From contig CATYEP010000018.1 in NCBI GenBank assembly GCA_958405585.1, forward strand, positions 1 to 19,439: a stretch of DNA of 19,439 bases, given 5' to 3'. Positions 1 through 7,877 of the stretch are shown here, piece after piece. Below the pieces are notes generated by a model that saw only the letters and a program-made list of their open reading frames with translations, made no database searches and was not told where the DNA came from. Position numbers and translations under genes: made by a program. Numbering within the stretch: the stretch's first letter is position 1; each line of letters starts with the position of its first letter. The DNA comes from an uncultured Eubacteriales bacterium (lineage in GTDB: Bacteria > Bacillota > Clostridia > Christensenellales > Borkfalkiaceae).

Positions 1-172
1 TTCCGTCACTATTTCCCGCTACCGTAGGCGATTTTTCGGTCGATCGGATCGTGATCTCTTCCGAATCTCTGTGCTCAAAAAGGAATGTAAAATCGTTTTC
101 TCCCAAGAGATTCTTCAGCTCTTCTTCCAGCCAGTTACCCTGTGCAAGACAGTTTATCCTTTTAATCTCCAT
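1..172 (-). CDS. Unrecognised gene, 5' part only (first ~57 codons)
   Basis: A minus-strand reading frame opens with ATG at 172-170 and stays open to the window edge, so the rest of the gene lies to the left. The start is preceded by a purine-rich AGGAAGAAGG stretch that can serve as ribosome binding site. The visible protein begins MEIKRINCLAQGNWLEEELK and is hydrophilic, acidic in its middle and without a signal peptide or membrane segment. It starts 41 bases after the GH172 stop on the same strand, so it is probably the next gene of the same operon. I do not recognise the family from 57 residues; involvement in glycan metabolism is only a guess from position. Confidence 0.6.
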   Translation of the reverse strand, partial: MEIKRINCLAQGNWLEEELKNLLGENDFTFLFEHRDSEEITIRSTEKSPTVAGNSDG

Positions 173-212
173 AACCTTCTTCCTTTCCGAATTTTTTACA
201 AAAATTTTTTTC

Positions 213-1289
213 TCAGATGATCTCCAGTTCATCCGCCGAAGGCAAAGCAGGGAATTTCGCAAAAGGCAGCGTCTGGTACCAGAACGCAACCGATGCGATA
301 TCATCTTTTAAAGGCAAATACCTCCCTTTGGATCGCCAGCCCAGCGCCTGGATGGTCACTTTCAGATCTTTGTTAAAATAGATCGGGTCGTTGATATGCC
401 AGCGGTACATATTGAAACGCTGATTCACCTTATAAATACTTTCTTGTTTGTTGTACGGAGAAAATCCCGAATACGCCGTTGAAAAAGCCTGATACCGGTG
501 CGTCAGTTGATTTTCAAAATTGTAGGAACCGCAGAAATAGTCTTCCGTACCCGTTCCGCAGATGGTCGGATAACGGTCATCCCCGTCGATGTAAAATTTG
601 ATTTCGCCTTCTCCCCACCAGCCGTCGTTGTTCACCTGCCAGGCAAGATATGTACCGACATACTGGCCTTTCCCGCGCACACCGTCCACGATCGTATAGA
701 CTTCCTTTTCAGGCAAAGGATTCACCCTGCGAAACTGCGCATGGAAATACGCAATTTTTTCGGGCAATTTGGTCAAACAAAAATCGATCTGATAGAAAAA
801 CGCGCCTTCCTCTTCCGATAAATTTTCCAAGGTGATCTTAAACGACTTTTTGAACGGCATATTCCAGTAACAGTTAAAAGCCGACCCGGGATTTACGCAG
901 ACAGGCAGCGAATTGATAGGGATCAGATCTTCATACGCGTGCGCAAAAAAATCACCCAAAGGACATTCGACGAAAGGTTCTTCGCTTCCGTCCCAATAAA
1001 AACGCAGGATCAGATCTCTTCTTTTATGTGTAGGCGTCATCCAGATATGCTGAATGATCCCTTCCCCCTGAAAATCTGCGAGCGTTACAAGTTCTTTCGG
1101 CTTGATCATGATAAACGGATTTACTTTCCAGCCCTCGCCCAGCTCCCTCGCAGGCCCGGACGCACTTCCTTCTCCGATCTTCGCTTTTGCTCCGCCGCCC
1201 TTTTCCCCCGTCGGGTTTTCCGCACAGATAGAACGGCTTTCGGCTTCCGAAAGCTCAAATAAAGACTGTAACGTATTATTGATCTTCAT
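213..1289 (-). CDS. GH172 (DUF2961) family glycoside hydrolase
   Basis: This 358-residue protein has the marks of the DUF2961 family, now classed as GH172. The N-terminal part reads SRSICAENPTGEKGGG (about residues 18-33), followed by GEGIIQHIW (75-83). The strongest signature is GTGTEDYF at 245-252, preceded by WWGEGE at 224-229. The family's catalytic pair is two glutamates; from spacing, Glu229 or Glu227 and Glu249 are the likely ones here (inference). Characterised members act on alpha-D-fructofuranosides, difructose anhydride or alpha-D-arabinofuranosides; the substrate here cannot be read from sequence. No signal peptide is seen, so the enzyme is probably cytoplasmic. Its start overlaps the end of the upstream six-hairpin gene by 14 bases, implying translational coupling. 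Length is normal for the single-domain family. Confidence 0.9.
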   Translation of the reverse strand: MKINNTLQSLFELSEAESRSICAENPTGEKGGGAKAKIGEGSASGPARELGEGWKVNPFIMIKPKELVTLADFQGEGIIQHIWMTPTHKRRDLILRFYWDGSEEPFVECPLGDFFAHAYEDLIPINSLPVCVNPGSAFNCYWNMPFKKSFKITLENLSEEEGAFFYQIDFCLTKLPEKIAYFHAQFRRVNPLPEKEVYTIVDGVRGKGQYVGTYLAWQVNNDGWWGEGEIKFYIDGDDRYPTICGTGTEDYFCGSYNFENQLTHRYQAFSTAYSGFSPYNKQESIYKVNQRFNMYRWHINDPIYFNKDLKVTIQALGWRSKGRYLPLKDDIASVAFWYQTLPFAKFPALPSADELEII

Positions 1290-2187
1290 AACAATCCTTT
1301 CCCTTTCTGATTTTTAATTTAAAAATTTCCAATAAAGTGAGCAAATTCGACGTTTCGCACCAACAGGACAGATTGAATACGCCGCCCACGCATTTTTCAC
1401 CTTCCCAGTCAGACATATTCACTCTCTCGCACATCACTCCGGGCGGCAGACGCTGCGGGATCTCGTCCCATGAATAAACAGGCCTTTCCTCGGTGGACAT
1501 ACATTGGGAAATTGCGTTCGATATGTCTTCGATCAGCTCCAGAAAGCGCTCGTCTTTCGTGAGCTCGTACAACCTGCAAAGCGCCTTGCCCGACATCGTG
1601 CAGATCCCCGGCGCAGAATGCTTGTTCTGCACGTTTGCAAACACTGTTCCGCATGTACGGATCCCGATCCTTGCAAACTCGCTTTTTTCCGGGAAACGAT
1701 AATTATAACTGCATACCCAGCTTGAACAAAGATAGGCCGTACTTTTTGCAGCATCCAGCCATTTTGTCGCCCCTGTACAATCATACAAACTGACAAACCC
1801 TTCCAGAAGCGCAAATGCGCTTTCACTGTCCGGACACTGCAACGCATCCCCAGGACCGCCTGTCGTATATCCTCTCTCCACGTCCCGATCCAGATATAGC
1901 TGTGCCAGCCGTTCGGCTGTTTCAAGATATTTTCTGTCTCCGAAATATCGGTACGCCTTTACAAGCCCCGCAACACCGCTTGCGCCGCTCGTCGAATTAC
2001 CGACCTTCACTTCCGCGCTCACCAGCTTGGGTCTGTAACAGGAAAGCGATGCAAATACGTTAAAAATACCCACCGACCTTTCATGAATCCACCATTTCGG
2101 TTCCATATCCAGTCCGAAAAGCCTGGTCAGCCGCAAAGTGCCGTGCACAACTTCAAATTCCGTGTTTTTTCCGATCCTGTAATTCAT
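1276..2187 (-). CDS. Six-hairpin (alpha/alpha barrel) glycosidase-like protein
   Basis: This is a 303-residue soluble protein without signal peptide. It is built of repeated amphipathic helical pairs typical of the six-hairpin glycosidase fold: segments such as GLVKAYRYFGDRKYLETAER (about 74-93), GATKWLDAAKSTAYL and TKDERFLELIEDISNAIS each give one hairpin. Between them lie loops with PGDALQCPDSESAFALLEG, where acidic residues could be catalytic. It is short for a complete barrel enzyme of this clan, so it may be a reduced or non-catalytic member; I cannot assign a GH family. Its ATG overlaps the GH116 stop as ATGA (2184-2187), and its own end overlaps the GH172 start, so the three genes form one coupled unit. 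Function is inferred from fold-like pattern and context only. Confidence 0.65.
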   Translation of the reverse strand: MNYRIGKNTEFEVVHGTLRLTRLFGLDMEPKWWIHERSVGIFNVFASLSCYRPKLVSAEVKVGNSTSGASGVAGLVKAYRYFGDRKYLETAERLAQLYLDRDVERGYTTGGPGDALQCPDSESAFALLEGFVSLYDCTGATKWLDAAKSTAYLCSSWVCSYNYRFPEKSEFARIGIRTCGTVFANVQNKHSAPGICTMSGKALCRLYELTKDERFLELIEDISNAISQCMSTEERPVYSWDEIPQRLPPGVMCERVNMSDWEGEKCVGGVFNLSCWCETSNLLTLLEIFKLKIRKGKDCYEDQ

Positions 2188-4604
2188 TTTTGCTCACTCA
2201 CCAGATCACATTGATCTTTACCAAAGAAAATTTTTCGCTCTTCTTTTACTTTTCCGTCCTCGATACGGCGCGTGTATTCCCCCCAGCTCGTTCCGGTAGA
2301 AAAGAAACACCTGAAATGATCCGCCGCAACCTTCGGCGCAAAGGTGATCGTATTGTTCACCAGATCCGCCTGCTGTCCTGTCAACGCCAAGTATACCCCG
2401 TAACTCGCCATACTCCTTGCATAATGATGCCCGCACTCGATCTCGTCAAACGGGTTCCTCTTATAACCGTCATAACGCTTTTCGATCGCCCCGACAACAG
2501 TCAGCGCTTCTTCCGTCAGCCCTTCATAGATCATATTGGTCGCTACCTGATATTCAACGCCGGGCCAGACCTCTTCCGAATAAATAAACGGCAGCTTCGG
2601 GCGCTTCGCACCCTCTTCTTTCCAGGAACATAAAATCAGGCCTTGATCATCATTTAAACAGTACGTTCTCTGAAAATTATAATGATTGTTAAAATCTGTC
2701 AAAAAATTGTCCTTGTAAATATATTTCAGCGAACTGACGAAATGCTCTCTCGGAAATACGTACCCCAATCCGTTCAGATGAGCGAGCGTCTGCCCGAAAA
2801 TCTGATCGGACAGGCATCCCTTGCCGTATTGGCTGCGCACCGAATCCACATCATCGATCTTCTGAATATAATACTTGCCGTTAAAAAGCTTTGCGTCAGC
2901 TTTTTTGCTGCCTTTTTCGTATACGTCCCTGCATTTTTGCGCCGTAGCATCGTCTTTCATATAAGCCGCCATCTTCTCAAACGCCTTCAGCGCGGCATAA
3001 AAGATCGAATTGATCATCGAATTGGGGCCGTAAAAATTGATATCGTACGTATTGTGCTGTTCCGCCTCGATCACGCCGTACTCATCTTTGTCCCAATAGG
3101 AAAGCGCAAAAAGGAGAGATTTCTTCGCATTTTCGTAATTTCTTTCAAGAAAAGCATCGTCACCCGAAAATCTCCATTCGCGGTACAGCCGCAGCAGTGT
3201 GCCGAGCTGCCCGTCGGCGGCAGGTATATGATCATGCGGCGGCAATCCGAATTTCTTATAACCCCTGAAATTCTGCTTTCCGCTTTCTTCCACTTCCAGG
3301 CCGAAATCCACGTCGCGCATGCTCCTTTCCAGCTTCGGAAACAGATACGCCAATGTCTGCGCATAGTTCCATACATGCGTACAGGTGCCTTCACAACTTC
3401 CGTCTTCGTCAAAACAGCCTTCCCAACCCATAAACGTTCCGTCTTCCAATCGGAAACAAGTGGGCGAACGCATGACCGTAAAGTTGGCGGCAACCCTGTT
3501 CAAAACATCATCCGGCAACGTCGAACGGAAAAATATCTGCGAAAATTTCTTTGTTTTGGAATACAAGTATTTTTGATTTCTCTTTGTATACAAGGCAACA
3601 TCAAACGCATCCGAAAACTTCACCGCATAGTAATTCCGTATGGTTTCCGGGCGCGTTCCGTTCGGATCGCCGTAAAGTTCACGGATCTGCGCATGGCTGT
3701 CATACCAGCCGTTTTTCCGCCGCTCAATGTACCAGGTAACGTAAAACGAATATGTATAGCTTTCTCCCGCCTGCAAAGTTTTGCGGATGCAGAGAGAGCC
3801 CATATCGCTCTTGTCGTCTTGCTGCACGTCTTTCTGAACATATTTGGATACAGGAGTCATTTCCCCCGTATACCGAAGTTCGTCCGCAAAATCCTGGTTT
3901 CCGTCCCAGCCGCCTGCGCTCAGCCAATGCTTCTTATACGTTACGGACGCATCGCGATCGTCTGTAAAAATTCCGTTGGAATTGTGCAGCGACTTGTCTT
4001 CGCCATACATAAACACGCCGCGCAATCCATCTTTCTCGACATATTCGCTCGCCGGATCGCAGTATCTTTCCAGCTGGCGGAACAATACTTTTTCAAATTT
4101 TTTGATTACGGCAAAATTCTGCATCGTTCCGCACACGGAAACATCAATAGGTCCGCCCGAAACGTTCTTCACGGTATAGTCAAAACGTATGACGGGAATC
4201 ACGCTGTTATCTTCGTCCAGCGGAATAAAGGGCGTATAGGCTTGCAGCTTGATTTTCAACGGCACCGCAGGATCGATGAGTTCTACGTGAGCAAAAGGAT
4301 ATTCAAAATATGCCCTGCTCTTTTCAAAGCGCGGCACGCCAGCCATTTCATGTGCGTAATATCCGTTGGAATTGACATAGGGCGGGTTGAGCCTGGCTTC
4401 CAGCATCTTCAGTACCGGTTCTTTGTCCTGTTCACGGTATCGGATACAAAAAAACGTATCCGCAAAATTGCCTTTCCCGCTCTGTCCCCAAACTTCAAAG
4501 TCACGCAGCTCTCCCCTGCTCCCGATGGAAATATTTCCCGTACCGATCCCGCCCAGCAAAAATGCCACAGACGCATCGGTATTCTTGTAATATTTTCTCT
4601 TCAT
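2184..4604 (-). CDS. GH116 family beta-glucosidase/beta-xylosidase (GBA2-like)
   Basis: This 806-residue protein matches the two-domain GH116 architecture: an N-terminal beta-sandwich (about 1-340, beginning AFLLGGIGTGNISIGSRGEL) and a C-terminal (alpha/alpha)6 barrel. Barrel motifs are CTHVWNYAQ (408-416), HDHIPAADGQLG (457-468), EAEQHNTYD (513-521) and CLSDQIFGQ (597-605). By analogy with characterised GH116 enzymes, Glu515 is the likely nucleophile and Asp600 the acid/base. Known members cleave beta-glucosides, beta-xylosides or N-acetylglucosaminides with retention; in animals the homologue is glucosylceramidase GBA2. There is no signal peptide, so the substrate is probably an imported oligosaccharide. 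It lies 55 bases after the remains of a GH4 gene and is coupled by an ATGA overlap to the next gene. Length is usual for bacterial members and both catalytic residues are present. Confidence 0.92.
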   Translation of the reverse strand: MKRKYYKNTDASVAFLLGGIGTGNISIGSRGELRDFEVWGQSGKGNFADTFFCIRYREQDKEPVLKMLEARLNPPYVNSNGYYAHEMAGVPRFEKSRAYFEYPFAHVELIDPAVPLKIKLQAYTPFIPLDEDNSVIPVIRFDYTVKNVSGGPIDVSVCGTMQNFAVIKKFEKVLFRQLERYCDPASEYVEKDGLRGVFMYGEDKSLHNSNGIFTDDRDASVTYKKHWLSAGGWDGNQDFADELRYTGEMTPVSKYVQKDVQQDDKSDMGSLCIRKTLQAGESYTYSFYVTWYIERRKNGWYDSHAQIRELYGDPNGTRPETIRNYYAVKFSDAFDVALYTKRNQKYLYSKTKKFSQIFFRSTLPDDVLNRVAANFTVMRSPTCFRLEDGTFMGWEGCFDEDGSCEGTCTHVWNYAQTLAYLFPKLERSMRDVDFGLEVEESGKQNFRGYKKFGLPPHDHIPAADGQLGTLLRLYREWRFSGDDAFLERNYENAKKSLLFALSYWDKDEYGVIEAEQHNTYDINFYGPNSMINSIFYAALKAFEKMAAYMKDDATAQKCRDVYEKGSKKADAKLFNGKYYIQKIDDVDSVRSQYGKGCLSDQIFGQTLAHLNGLGYVFPREHFVSSLKYIYKDNFLTDFNNHYNFQRTYCLNDDQGLILCSWKEEGAKRPKLPFIYSEEVWPGVEYQVATNMIYEGLTEEALTVVGAIEKRYDGYKRNPFDEIECGHHYARSMASYGVYLALTGQQADLVNNTITFAPKVAADHFRCFFSTGTSWGEYTRRIEDGKVKEERKIFFGKDQCDLVSEQK

Positions 4605-4659
4605 CTTTTTGCCTATTCCCCTTTTCGCATATCTTGCACAGCAAGGCTTCCGCCCAGTT

Positions 4660-5245
4660 CTATTCGATCTCGATCCAGCCCTTGTGCGCTTCGATCATGT
4701 CGTCGCACAGCGATTTAATATCATCCAGGGACAATTCGCTGCAAAGGTGCGGATCCAGATATGCCGCCATAATATCCCGTGATCATCGCCATCGGATTGG
4801 CATAATTGAGGAAATAAGCATCGGGACAAACCTCTTCCATATCCCTGACGATCTCCATCACAACGGGAATGGAGCGCAGTGCGCGGAATATCCCGCCGAT
4901 CCCCATGGTATCGGCGATGGTCTGCGACAAACCGTATTTTTTGGGAATTTCAAAATCGGTCACCGTGCAGGGCTTATACCCTCCGACCTGGATCGCATTG
5001 AAAACATATTTTGCGCCCCGCAATGCTTCTTTTCTGTTTTCGACCCCGCAGTAGGCTGTAAAACGCACATCCGCCGAAAGTTTTTTCGCCAGATTTTTCA
5101 GGATCGTTTCGGAAAAACGCAACCGTTCCTCCGAAATATCGTACAACGCCACTTCAAACGAGCCGAGATCTTTCATCAGCATCAGATCGCCGATGATGTT
5201 CTTTACAAATACGGTGCTTCCCGCGCCGACAAACGTCAATTTCAT
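4660..5245 (-). pseudogene. GH4 alpha-galactosidase-like gene with internal deletion and frameshift
   Basis: The 5' part codes for a typical GH4 N-terminus: NAD-binding VGAGS (6-10), NAIQVGGY (83-90), DFEIPKKYGL (97-106), DTMGIGGIFRALR (112-124) and YANPMAM (148-154). The start is supported by AAAGGAG eight bases upstream of ATG. After residue ~156 the frame leaves family sequence and stops at 4721. In the next frame, from about 4780 to the TAG at 4660-4662, a typical GH4 C-terminus appears: RDIMAAYLDPHLCSEL, then LDDIKSLCDDMIEAHKGWIE. GH4 proteins usually have about 430-470 residues, so some 240-270 central residues are missing, including the metal-binding Cys/His region that also tells subfamilies apart. 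As written the gene cannot make an active enzyme. Either a real deletion or a collapsed assembly explains this. It sits between the sugar permease and GH116 genes. Confidence 0.85.
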
Positions 5246-5324
5246 TTTTTGTTTCTCCTTTCCGCATTACCTGATGTTATTCATATACCGTATGCGACCG
5301 CACGTCATATTCAGCACGGGCAGA

Positions 5325-5984
5325 TCACATTTTGATCGAACCGGACGTAAGTCCGTCCACGAAAGGCCGCATCGCAATCAGGAAAGCGACCAACAAGGGA
5401 ATGGATGCAATGGTATATCCCGCCGCCTGCACGCCGTATTTGATAGGGAATTTTGCCTTGATCTTATACAGACCGATCGTCATCGTACGCATTTTTTCAT
5501 CCGTCAGCGTGACCAACGGCCAGATATAATCGTTCCAGACCCCTAAAAACACGTTGATCGACATCAGAGCGATCATGGGAACAAGCAACGGTACGGACAG
5601 TCTGATAAAGATATAAAACTCGTTTGCTCCGTCAATGCGCATTGCTTCGAAGAGCTCTTTGGTAAGCCCTTCCGCAAAAACCTTCATGACAAATACCCAG
5701 TAAGGCATGGCGCTGGCCATGGCAAATATGATAATAACAAGCGGCGTATTTGTAAGCTTTAAATTAACCGCCAGCATGTAAGAAGGGACAAGATTGAGTA
5801 CACCCGGCATAAACATTTTTGCAAACAAGATCATAAACAGCACATTTTTGCCTATGAATTTTAATTTGCCGAACGCATATCCTGCCAATGTCGCCAAAAA
5901 AGCCGCACCGAATGCGGATACCAAACCGTACCAGACAGAATTGAACATAAACGGTTTGATATTGTCCTGGGCGGACTGATCGGC
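5325..5984 (-). CDS. Sugar ABC transporter permease, MalG type, N-terminus missing
   Basis: This is the C-terminal ~200 residues of a MalG/UgpE-type inner-membrane permease. It is strongly hydrophobic, with about five membrane segments visible, and it carries the EAA loop as EAMRIDGANEFYIF (from about residue 101, counted from the ATG at 5948), which contacts the ATPase subunit. It ends in VDGLTSGSIKM, a common ending of this family. The family is normally about 270-300 residues with a first membrane helix and a periplasmic loop before the segment NSVWYG. Here the frame runs back through DNIKPFMFN and EYADQSAQ and then meets unrelated sequence. The ATG at 5948 is therefore not the true start, and the exact breakpoint in 5949-5990 cannot be placed by eye. 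The gene lies 79 bases upstream of the GH4 remnant and likely belonged to an oligosaccharide importer of the operon. Confidence 0.85.
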   Translation of the reverse strand, partial: ADQSAQDNIKPFMFNSVWYGLVSAFGAAFLATLAGYAFGKLKFIGKNVLFMILFAKMFMPGVLNLVPSYMLAVNLKLTNTPLVIIIFAMASAMPYWVFVMKVFAEGLTKELFEAMRIDGANEFYIFIRLSVPLLVPMIALMSINVFLGVWNDYIWPLVTLTDEKMRTMTIGLYKIKAKFPIKYGVQAAGYTIASIPLLVAFLIAMRPFVDGLTSGSIKM

Positions 5985-6377
5985 GTATTCATTACCCCGA
6001 AACTCGGCACCATGAATACCATCCGCCTGTTTGCCTTTGCCGGTCTCGGTTCCGCCGTATTCGGTTTTTTCGCAATTCTCACAGGCGGAAACCTTGTCCT
6101 TGCGGCGATGATGATCTTATGCGGAGGCATCACACTCTCTTCCTGGGTCGGATACGTCAACGGCGTACTTGACTTAGCAAACGAAGAAAACATGTCTCGA
6201 TTCATCCTCCTTAACAGCATCTTTTCTTTCCCCTTCGCATTCGTATACCTGTGTCCTTCCTATCTGATCTCATGGCTCGGTATTCAAGGCTTTTTTATCT
6301 TATGCTCGGCGTTCGGAGTCATCAGCATCCTTGTAATGATCGGCGTAAAAAAACAAAATTCGCAATTTAGCAGTTAA
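5958..6377 (+). CDS. MFS transporter, C-terminal fragment
   Basis: A plus-strand frame encodes a hydrophobic protein with about four to five membrane helices. The segments include LFAFAGLGSAVFGFFAILTG, NLVLAAMMILCGGITLSSWV, FPFAFVYLCPSYLISWLG and FILCSAFGVISILVMIG, ending with a short basic tail and TAA. This resembles the last third to half of a 12-helix major facilitator permease. An ATG exists at 6012, but the frame continues upstream in transporter-like sequence (DIVLGGLIGVFITPKLG) to about 5958 with no ribosome binding site, so the true N-terminus is absent. Upstream the DNA becomes the antisense of the truncated sugar permease in exact codon register. The fragment is followed by two hairpins acting as terminators. 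Substrate is unknown; the family call is from hydropathy and general pattern. Confidence 0.6.
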   Translation, partial: DIVLGGLIGVFITPKLGTMNTIRLFAFAGLGSAVFGFFAILTGGNLVLAAMMILCGGITLSSWVGYVNGVLDLANEENMSRFILLNSIFSFPFAFVYLCPSYLISWLGIQGFFILCSAFGVISILVMIGVKKQNSQFSS

Positions 6378-6406
6378 CCAAAAACACAATTCAGACGTTT
6401 CAACCA

Positions 6407-6447
6407 AAAAGGAATGAGCCCGGTACAATACCGAACCCATTCCTTTT
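6407..6447 (+). terminator. Imperfect terminator hairpin after the MFS fragment
   Basis: Arms AAAAGGAATG (6407-6416) and CATTCCTTTT (6438-6447) pair perfectly. An inner helix CGGTA/TACCG (6421-6425 with 6429-6433) closes a three-base loop, with three mismatched positions between the two helices. The descending T-run is part of the right arm, followed by GATTAT. It lies 30 bases after the MFS stop. Confidence 0.55.
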
Positions 6448-6464
6448 GATTATCTACAAGACAA

Positions 6465-6502
6465 AACGCCCGCAGATTTCCGGTCGGAAATCTGCGGGCG
6501 TT
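6465..6502. terminator. Strong bidirectional terminator between convergent genes
   Basis: An 18-base arm (6465-6482, starting AACGCCCGCAG) is matched exactly by 6485-6502, giving a GC-rich hairpin with a tiny loop. TTATTTTAA follows on the plus strand and GTTTTGTC on the minus strand. It separates the plus-strand MFS fragment from the minus-strand small membrane protein that ends at 6513, so it can serve both directions. Confidence 0.85.
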
Positions 6503-6512
6503 ATTTTAAGCA

Positions 6513-6758
6513 TTATTGCGCCATCAGCATGAGGAAAAGAAACAACACGGCGAGAATCAACAAGACGACACACATAGGCAAAAACATCATTTTGACAGCA
6601 GAAAAATATGTTCTGAGCTTATCCTTGAAAGTTGAGCGAGGGGGCGGGTCTTGCTGCGCGCCCTTCTTTTTTTTCACGGTAGCGGACATATCCACGATGG
6701 TGCTGTTGTCGTCATAGTATATGACCTTTTGTTTTTGTTTCTTTTTCTTCTTAGACAT
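6513..6758 (-). CDS. Small basic single-pass membrane protein
   Basis: This is an 81-residue protein. It begins MSKKKKKQKQKVIYYDDNST, continues with a hydrophilic linker rich in Lys, Pro and Gln, and ends with one long hydrophobic helix of about 22 residues (roughly PMCVVLLILAVLFLFLMLMA), so it is tail-anchored with its N-terminus probably in the cytoplasm. I chose the ATG at 6758-6756 because AGGAGG lies four bases upstream and because it overlaps the oppF-like stop as ATGA; an in-frame ATG at 6779 would extend it by seven residues but lies inside the ATPase gene. The coupling suggests co-expression with the peptide transporter. I do not recognise a named family; a membrane-tethering or stabilising accessory role is speculation. 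Confidence 0.75.
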   Translation of the reverse strand: MSKKKKKQKQKVIYYDDNSTIVDMSATVKKKKGAQQDPPPRSTFKDKLRTYFSAVKMMFLPMCVVLLILAVLFLFLMLMAQ

Positions 6759-7876
6759 CAGTCCTCCTGAGAATAGCAATGGCAGGCAACAAAGTGCCCT
6801 TCCTCGTACTCTTTATAAACAGGCGCTACCTGGCCGCAGATCTCCATGGCACGCGGGCAGCGCGTGTGGAATTTACAGCCTTTCGGCGGGTTGGCAGGCG
6901 ACGGGATGTCGCCCGTAAGCAGGATCCTTTCCACTTTTTCGTCGGGATTGGGATTCGGAACGGCGGAAAACAGTGCCTGCGTGTACGGATGCATCGGATT
7001 ATCGAAGATCCTGTCCTTATTGCCGTATTCCACCATGGAACCCAGATACATAACGCCGATTTTGTCGGAAATATGTTTGACGACGGAAAGGTCGTGCGAA
7101 ATGAACAGATACGTGAGCTGACGCTCTTTCTGCAGTTTTTTGAGCAAGTTGATTATCTGCGCCTGAATGGATACGTCCAGAGCAGAAACCGGTTCGTCGC
7201 AGACGACAAAACTCGGATTCACGACCAAAGCACGCGCAATACAGATACGCTGACGCTGTCCGCCGGAAAATTCATGCGGATACCGCTCGTAATAGTAATC
7301 GCGCAAACCGCATTTATCCATGACGGAAAGAACATACTCTTTGATCTGCGAACGGGGTACGATGTTGTGAATCTTTGCCGCTTCGGCAAGAATACCGCCC
7401 ACCGTACTGCGCGGAGGCAGCGATGAATACGGATCCTGGAATACGATCTGCATCTTCGTGCGCAGAGGGCGCATCTGAGAGGAATTGAATCCCGCAATAT
7501 CGGTGCCCTCGAAAAATACCTGCCCTGCCGTCGGATGATGAAGGTTCAGGATCGTTCTGCCCATCGTCGTCTTACCGCAACCCGATTCGCCGACAATACC
7601 CAGCGTTTCGCCTTTACGGATCTTGAAAGACACGTCGTCCACCGCTTTCAGCGTGCTCAGCGCCTTGCCCATGATCGTCTTTTTGAGCGTAAAGTACTTT
7701 TTCAGATGCCTTACTTCCAAGATCGCGTCAGGATCGGGCGGAAGATTCGTTTCCGCCTGAATGTCCGCATTTTCCGTTTGCGCGCTTTCCACGGCTTGCG
7801 CTTCGTTCACAGCAGCCGTTTTGTCGAGATCGGCGTTTTCCGTTTCGGGATTTTTCAGATTGTTTTTCTTATTCAT
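6758..7876 (-). CDS. oppF: Oligopeptide/dipeptide ABC transporter ATP-binding protein (OppF-like)
   Basis: This is a 372-residue ATPase of an Opp/Dpp-type importer. Visible motifs are Walker A GESGCGKT (96-103), Q-loop Gln147, signature FSGGQRQ (203-209), Walker B with CDEP (226-229), the switch histidine in ISHDLS, and the C-terminal oligopeptide-type extension with HPYTQALFSAVPNP. It ends in the Cys-containing tail KFHTRCPRAMEIC...ACHC that is typical of the family and in some members binds an iron-sulfur cluster. An unusual acidic, Ala/Glu/Asn-rich N-terminal extension of about 50 residues precedes the ATPase domain. The start at 7876 is chosen because GGAGGGG lies just upstream; it follows the oppD-like stop by one base. 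The ATPase is complete, but its partner is broken and no permease or binding-protein gene is in the window. Confidence 0.92.
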   Translation of the reverse strand: MNKKNNLKNPETENADLDKTAAVNEAQAVESAQTENADIQAETNLPPDPDAILEVRHLKKYFTLKKTIMGKALSTLKAVDDVSFKIRKGETLGIVGESGCGKTTMGRTILNLHHPTAGQVFFEGTDIAGFNSSQMRPLRTKMQIVFQDPYSSLPPRSTVGGILAEAAKIHNIVPRSQIKEYVLSVMDKCGLRDYYYERYPHEFSGGQRQRICIARALVVNPSFVVCDEPVSALDVSIQAQIINLLKKLQKERQLTYLFISHDLSVVKHISDKIGVMYLGSMVEYGNKDRIFDNPMHPYTQALFSAVPNPNPDEKVERILLTGDIPSPANPPKGCKFHTRCPRAMEICGQVAPVYKEYEEGHFVACHCYSQED

Positions 7877-7877
7877 A

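Noticed and set aside
2682..4718. A 678-codon open frame on the plus strand opposite GH116
   Set aside because: It is the antisense of a well-supported GH116 gene with all catalytic motifs, has no family-like sequence or ribosome binding site, and is basic and irregular in the way of antisense frames in this codon usage.
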